Below are positions 60,208-64,000 of a DNA stretch of 64,000 nt, piece by piece. The notes below the pieces were generated by a model. The model was not told where the DNA came from, ran no database searches, and worked only from the letters and a program-made list of their open reading frames with translations. Position 1 is the first letter of the stretch. Every line of letters begins with the position of its first letter. This DNA is from Streptomyces sp. NBC_01294 (lineage in GTDB: Bacteria; Actinomycetota; Actinomycetes; Streptomycetales; Streptomycetaceae). Position numbers and translations under genes: made by a program. The stretch lies in the NCBI RefSeq assembly GCF_035917235.1, contig NZ_CP108423.1, positions 2,979,001 to 3,043,000 on the forward strand, in the 5' to 3' direction.

Positions 60208-61023
60208 ATGGCGCGCATGACTTCAGACGCCGCCGCCGTCCCGGCCGCCGAGGCCGCACCGGCCGCCGGGGCCACACCGGCCGCACAGGTCGCGCAGGCC
60301 GCCGAGACCGTCAAGGCCGAGGCCCTCGATGTCGCCGAGACCGTCAAAACCCGGGCGACCGAGGTCGCCGAGACCGTCGAGGCCGCCCTGGAGGCCAAGC
60401 CGCTGATGCGCGGCTGGCTGCACACCGGGATGTTCCCCGCCGTGGTCGTCGCGGGCCTGGCCCTCATGGCCTTCACCGACTCCACCCGGGCACGCGTGGC
60501 CTGCGGGATCTACATCCTCACCGCCTGCCTGCTCTTCGGCGTGAGCGCGGTCTACCACCGCGGGACCTGGGGACCGCGCGGCGAGGCCATCCTGCGGCGC
60601 CTCGACCACGCCAACATCTTCCTGATCATCGCGGGCACCTACACCCCGCTGACCGTCCTGCTGCTCCCGTCCTCCACCGGACGGACCCTGCTGTGGGCGG
60701 TGTGGATCGCGGCCGCCGCCGGCATCGCCTTCCGCGTCTTCTGGGTCGGCGCACCGCGCTGGCTCTACACCCCCTGCTACATCGCCATGGGCTGGGCGGC
60801 GGTCTTCTTCCTGCCCGACTTCATGCGCACCGGCGGCATCGCCGTCCTCGTCCTGGTGATCGTCGGCGGCCTCCTCTACAGCGTGGGCGGGGTCATCTAC
60901 GGCATGAAGCGCCCGAACCCCTCCCCCCGCTTCTTCGGCTTCCACGAGGTCTTCCACTCCCTGACCCTCGCGGCCTTCGTGGCCCACTACGTCGGCATCT
61001 CGCTCGCCGCCTACCAGCACTGA
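60208..61023 (+). CDS. trhA: Hemolysin III/PAQR-family membrane protein (271 aa)
   Basis: An Ala/Glu-rich N-terminal extension of about 65 residues with heptad-like VAETVK repeats precedes seven membrane helices. The PAQR signature is present: FGVSAVYHRGTWGPR (first His), RRLDHANIFLIIAGTYTPL (Asp-His) and GFHEVFHSLTLAAFVAHYVG (two more His), the metal-binding set of the family. TrhA proteins influence membrane fluidity. ATG at 60208 and ATG at 60217 (MTSDAAA) are both possible. Confidence 0.92.
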   Translation: MARMTSDAAAVPAAEAAPAAGATPAAQVAQAAETVKAEALDVAETVKTRATEVAETVEAALEAKPLMRGWLHTGMFPAVVVAGLALMAFTDSTRARVACGIYILTACLLFGVSAVYHRGTWGPRGEAILRRLDHANIFLIIAGTYTPLTVLLLPSSTGRTLLWAVWIAAAAGIAFRVFWVGAPRWLYTPCYIAMGWAAVFFLPDFMRTGGIAVLVLVIVGGLLYSVGGVIYGMKRPNPSPRFFGFHEVFHSLTLAAFVAHYVGISLAAYQH

Positions 61024-61030
61024 GAGAACG

Positions 61031-61078
61031 GGGAAGGGCCCGGCCGCCGCTCCCGCGAGCGGCGGCCGGGCCCTTCCC
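61031..61078. terminator. Bidirectional terminator, 22-bp stem
   Basis: Bases 61031-61052 are the exact reverse complement of 61057-61078, around a CCGC loop. It lies between the convergent trhA and copper-oxidase genes and is the strongest hairpin in the window. Confidence 0.92.
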
Positions 61079-61090
61079 GTGTCCCGTGGT

Positions 61091-63505
61091 TCAGCAGGCG
61101 TAGCCGTCGCGGTCGGGGTCCAGGCGCAGCGGATCGCTGCCGTTGACCTTCAGTCGCTTCGGGTACTTGTGGGACGCCAGCCAGTCGCAGCGGGCCTTCG
61201 TCGTCTCCTTCACCTCGGCCGGGAAGCGGGTCGGCACGCACACGTTGACCGTGCCGTAGTGCCGGTCGCAGCCGGCCACGCTCGGCGGGACCGGGACGGA
61301 GTCCCGCTTGGCCGGGTTCTTCTTCGCGGGCCCCAGCTTGTCCGCGAAGGCATGCTCGTGCGCGGACGGCTGATCCTGGGCGGCCGCCAGCGCGGACGGT
61401 CCGCCCAGGTGCACCCAGGTCGCGATCGAGGGGACGCCGTTCGCGTCGACCGCGAAGAGCATGTACCAGCCGGGCGGCGCCAGGTTGGGGTTGCTGGTGA
61501 CGTTGAGGTCGATGTTGTTCCCGTCGACGGTCATCGGCAGGTCCACGAACCGCTGGTTCGGGTCCGAGGAGTGCGTGACCGCCGCCGGACGGATCAGCTC
61601 CGCCTTGACGACCGGCCGGTTGACCGTGATCCGCTGCGTGTCCCCGTACACCCACTGCGTGTCGATCACCGAGGCGATCTGCGGGCGGGCGCCCTTGAAG
61701 AGGTAGGGCGGCGTGTAGATCGACACGCTGTGGTTGTAGGTGCCGTTGCCCGGGTTGTCGCCGACCGACATGACCCGGCCGTCCGGCATCAGGAAGGACG
61801 CCGAGTGGTAGGTCCGCGGGATCGGGTCGGTGGCCAGGCCCGCCTGGTAGGTGTTGGTCGTCGGGTCGAAGAAGGAGGCCTCGAAGACCGGGTCGGCCCG
61901 GTCGTGCAGCCCGCCGCCGGTCTCCAGCACCTTGCCGTCCGGCAGCAGCACCGCCGACACGAACATCTTGCCCTCGGCGCCGGTCTGCGGCCGCTTGCCC
62001 TGGCCCTGGTCGACCAGGCCCTGCGGGATCGGCGGCCCGGCCGTGTAGGCGGGGCTGGGCTGCTTGAGGTCGATGATGTCGGTGAGCCGGTTGGCCGCCG
62101 GGTTGCGCTCGTTGTTGCCGCCGCCGATGGTCAGCACCCGCTGGTCCTGCGCCGGGGGCAGCAGCACGCTCGCCGACTCGTCCCGCTCGTCCTTGTTGCG
62201 CAGGCCCGGCACGTCGGTGATGGTGTTGGCGCCGTAGTCGTAGATCGAGGCGCCGGTGCCCGGGGTGCCGTTGCCGAAGGTGTGGCTGCCCGAGTAGAAG
62301 AGCCGCCCGTCCTGCATCAGGATCATCGACGGGTACAGGCCCCAGTACGACCAGGTCTGGTTGACCTCGTTCATCGGCAGCCACTTGTTCTGCGCCGCCG
62401 AGAACTTCTCCGCGGTCACGTTGCCCGTGGAGTCCTCCTTCAGCCCGCCGAAGGAGATCACGTCACCGTTGCCGAGGACCGTCGCGGACGGGTACCAGTG
62501 CCCGCCGTTCATGTCGTTCGTCTTCGTGTACGTCTCGGTCGCCGGGTCGAAGGTGTACGAGTCCTTCAGCCCCTGGTAGCCGATCGTGCCGTCGGCCGAC
62601 GGGTACCCCTTGTTGCCGCTCATCACCAGCACCCGGCCGTCGGACAGCTGCACGTGCCCCGCGCAGAACATGTCCACCGGCGTCGGGATCGTCTTGAAGG
62701 AGCCGTTCGCCGGGTTGTAGACGGCCGAGGTGAAGGTGCCCGCGTTGAACTGGGAGATGTCGTTGCCCGACCCGGCGATCAGCAGCACCTTGCCGTTCTT
62801 CAGCACCACGGCGTGCATCGAACGCACCGGGTTCTGGGCCGGGATCACCTCCCACTTGCCCTTGGCGCACTCCTCCGCCGTACCCGAACAGGCCGGCTGC
62901 GGCGGCACCGCGCCCACCTCCTCCAGCGCGTAGTCGTCGGAGGTGAGCGAGCCCACCCCGTAGACCGACAGACCCCACGCGATCTTGTCGGTGTTGGGCG
63001 GGACCGCGGGCGTACGGACCTCCGTACGCGCCCAGGCGGCACTCACGGGCGGATTCTGCAGGTCGGTCCAGTACTGCCAGCCCGCCGTCGTGTCGCGGCG
63101 GAACACCGTCACCGACACGTCCGGGGTGTCCGACTTGTACCAGGCGGACAGGTCGTACTGCCTGCCCGGCGTGACGGTCGGCGCGCAGGTGGTGTTCTCG
63201 GTGACCAGGGCCTTGCGGTCGCCGTCCACGCGGCGGGTGAGCGAGACCTTCATCGCCTTGGTGCCGCTGTGCGCGTCGGCGACGGTCGCGAAGGTGAAGT
63301 CGTTGTCGCCCCAGCCGGACTTGGACCAGCAGGACGGCATGTCGGCGCCGGCGGCGCCGGCGGTCTCGAAGCCGGGATTGGAGAGGAGGTTGGGCGGGCC
63401 GGCCGTGGCCTGCTGCGGTGCGGTGAGCAGCAGGCCCGCGGTCATCGCCCCGACGGCGAGCAGGGCGGCACGCCGCCCGGCCCTCCGCCGGATCGTCAGA
63501 CGCAT
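61091..63505 (-). CDS. Secreted copper-radical oxidase (galactose/glyoxal oxidase-like, 804 aa)
   Basis: After a signal peptide (about 1-35) come a jelly-roll carbohydrate-binding module (about 38-200), a seven-bladed Kelch barrel, and a C-terminal Ig-like domain. All expected copper/radical residues are found: Cys281 in DMFCAGH and Tyr338 in GGHWYPSATVL (the Cys-Tyr cofactor pair), Tyr566-His567 in RTYHSASFLMPDGR, and His645 in AVTHSSD. An extra tail of about 100 residues ends DPDRDGYAC, an excalibur-like calcium-binding motif. Oxidation of an alcohol or aldehyde with H2O2 release is expected; the substrate is unknown. The ATG at 63505 (MRLTIRRRAG) is chosen. Confidence 0.93.
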   Translation of the reverse strand: MRLTIRRRAGRRAALLAVGAMTAGLLLTAPQQATAGPPNLLSNPGFETAGAAGADMPSCWSKSGWGDNDFTFATVADAHSGTKAMKVSLTRRVDGDRKALVTENTTCAPTVTPGRQYDLSAWYKSDTPDVSVTVFRRDTTAGWQYWTDLQNPPVSAAWARTEVRTPAVPPNTDKIAWGLSVYGVGSLTSDDYALEEVGAVPPQPACSGTAEECAKGKWEVIPAQNPVRSMHAVVLKNGKVLLIAGSGNDISQFNAGTFTSAVYNPANGSFKTIPTPVDMFCAGHVQLSDGRVLVMSGNKGYPSADGTIGYQGLKDSYTFDPATETYTKTNDMNGGHWYPSATVLGNGDVISFGGLKEDSTGNVTAEKFSAAQNKWLPMNEVNQTWSYWGLYPSMILMQDGRLFYSGSHTFGNGTPGTGASIYDYGANTITDVPGLRNKDERDESASVLLPPAQDQRVLTIGGGNNERNPAANRLTDIIDLKQPSPAYTAGPPIPQGLVDQGQGKRPQTGAEGKMFVSAVLLPDGKVLETGGGLHDRADPVFEASFFDPTTNTYQAGLATDPIPRTYHSASFLMPDGRVMSVGDNPGNGTYNHSVSIYTPPYLFKGARPQIASVIDTQWVYGDTQRITVNRPVVKAELIRPAAVTHSSDPNQRFVDLPMTVDGNNIDLNVTSNPNLAPPGWYMLFAVDANGVPSIATWVHLGGPSALAAAQDQPSAHEHAFADKLGPAKKNPAKRDSVPVPPSVAGCDRHYGTVNVCVPTRFPAEVKETTKARCDWLASHKYPKRLKVNGSDPLRLDPDRDGYAC

Positions 63506-63528
63506 GGAAAGGATCCCTTCTGTGCGGC

Positions 63529-64000
63529 TCAACTCCTGGGGTGGCGTCCCGACGTGGTCGGGGCGCCCGGGGTGGTCGGAGTGGGCGACCGGCGCGGGGT
63601 GTCCGACCGGCGCGGCAGATAGACCAGGGCCTCGGTGGCCGCGAACCGCAGGACGAAGGTGGTGACCAGCGCGAGAGCGGTGGCCGGCAGCACCTCCATC
63701 CCGAACCTGGCCACGAACACCGCGATCAGCGGGATGCGCAGCAGCAGGTCCGCATTGGCCAGCAGGGCGAAACGCCCGACTCGGTCCGCCCAGTGCCGGT
63801 GCCGGCGCCGGTCACGGAAGAGCAGGGTCTCGATGAGGAGGAAGTTCCACAGGACCCCCGCCTGGTTGGCGATGATCTCGGCGGGGAGGTAGTGCATCCC
63901 GCCGCGGGTGAGCAGCCACAGCGCGGCCAGGTTCGGGACGAAACCGGAGAGCCCGATCAGCCCGAAGCCGACCATGCGGGCCAGCGGGGTCGCGGAGCGC
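63529..64000 (-). CDS. GtrA-domain membrane protein, partial at the window edge
   Basis: The frame is open past 64000, so the N-terminus is outside the window; an internal ATG at 63975 would give 148 residues. Visible are four hydrophobic helices (FGLIGLSGFVPNLAALWLL; EIIANQAGVLWNFLLIETLL; LLLRIPLIAVFVARFG; LPATALALVTTFVLRFAATE), the NFxxxExxLF pattern and a Pro/Ser/Thr-rich tail, all typical of GtrA. It may be the C-terminal part of a glycosyltransferase-GtrA fusion. It lies 23 bp upstream of the copper-oxidase gene, suggesting a shared envelope-polysaccharide operon. Confidence 0.8.
   Translation of the reverse strand, partial: RSATPLARMVGFGLIGLSGFVPNLAALWLLTRGGMHYLPAEIIANQAGVLWNFLLIETLLFRDRRRHRHWADRVGRFALLANADLLLRIPLIAVFVARFGMEVLPATALALVTTFVLRFAATEALVYLPRRSDTPRRSPTPTTPGAPTTSGRHPRS

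Overview
The window is high-GC actinobacterial DNA, almost certainly from a Streptomyces or close relative. The evidence is GC-rich codon use, many GTG starts, tightly overlapping operons, paired XRE regulator/DUF397 genes, WXG100-type secretion genes, a Tad/Flp pilus locus, a chitinase gene with a DasR-type operator, and the dispersed GC-rich inverted repeats typical of these chromosomes. All family names come from reading the translations; no database was searched.

Region 1 (1-20.2 kb) is an accessory, partly decayed region. A minus-strand operon (4823 to 299) encodes two small WXG100/ESAT-6-like proteins, a DUF6507-like protein, an 861-residue polymorphic-toxin-like protein with an HE-rich C-terminal domain, and a probable immunity protein. 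Two paralogous triads follow in direct orientation (5029-6828 and 11991-13783), each an ATPase, an XRE regulator of Scr1/WhiJ type and a DUF397 protein. They bracket one complete copy (8365-11872) and one truncated copy (6967-8116) of a second WXG-like module: a small helical protein, an approximately 826-residue protein, and a membrane-anchored four-cysteine protein. This stretch holds remnants of a short-chain dehydrogenase, a serine hydrolase and Ku, a nonsense-interrupted ATPase copy, and a 5'-truncated ISL3-type transposase. It also has a CPBP membrane protease and a small secreted protein next to a small membrane protein.

Region 2 (20.3-34.7 kb) has an ABC exporter, a GPP34 protein, a hypothetical protein and a MerR regulator with a textbook dyad upstream. 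A long minus-strand Tad (Flp pilus) operon follows. It runs from a zinc-ribbon-like protein through CpaB, CpaE/TadZ, two TadE-like proteins, TadA, TadB, TadC, an atypical LuxR-type response regulator, the Flp pilin and a TadG-like protein, and ends with a lipoprotein and an OmpA-family protein.

Region 3 (34.7-46 kb) is extracellular and amino-sugar/D-amino-acid metabolism: a chitinase (DasR site), a zinc carboxypeptidase, a RidA-IclR pair divergent from a D-serine-dehydratase-like enzyme and a D-aminoacylase, a YdcF-family membrane protein, a streptogrisin-like protease with a chitin-binding tail, and a 51-bp minisatellite.

Region 4 (46-64 kb) carries more core-like genes: a LysR regulator opposite an F420-type oxidoreductase, a GNAT, a MepB/macro-domain pair, an aminotransferase, an RDD protein, a four-gene TelA operon with two solute-binding-like proteins (one fused to a VWA domain), GTP-dependent PEP carboxykinase, a hemolysin III/TrhA protein with a palindrome over its start, a secreted copper-radical (galactose/glyoxal) oxidase, and the C-terminal part of a GtrA-domain protein running off the edge. 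No rRNA, tRNA or CRISPR array was seen.
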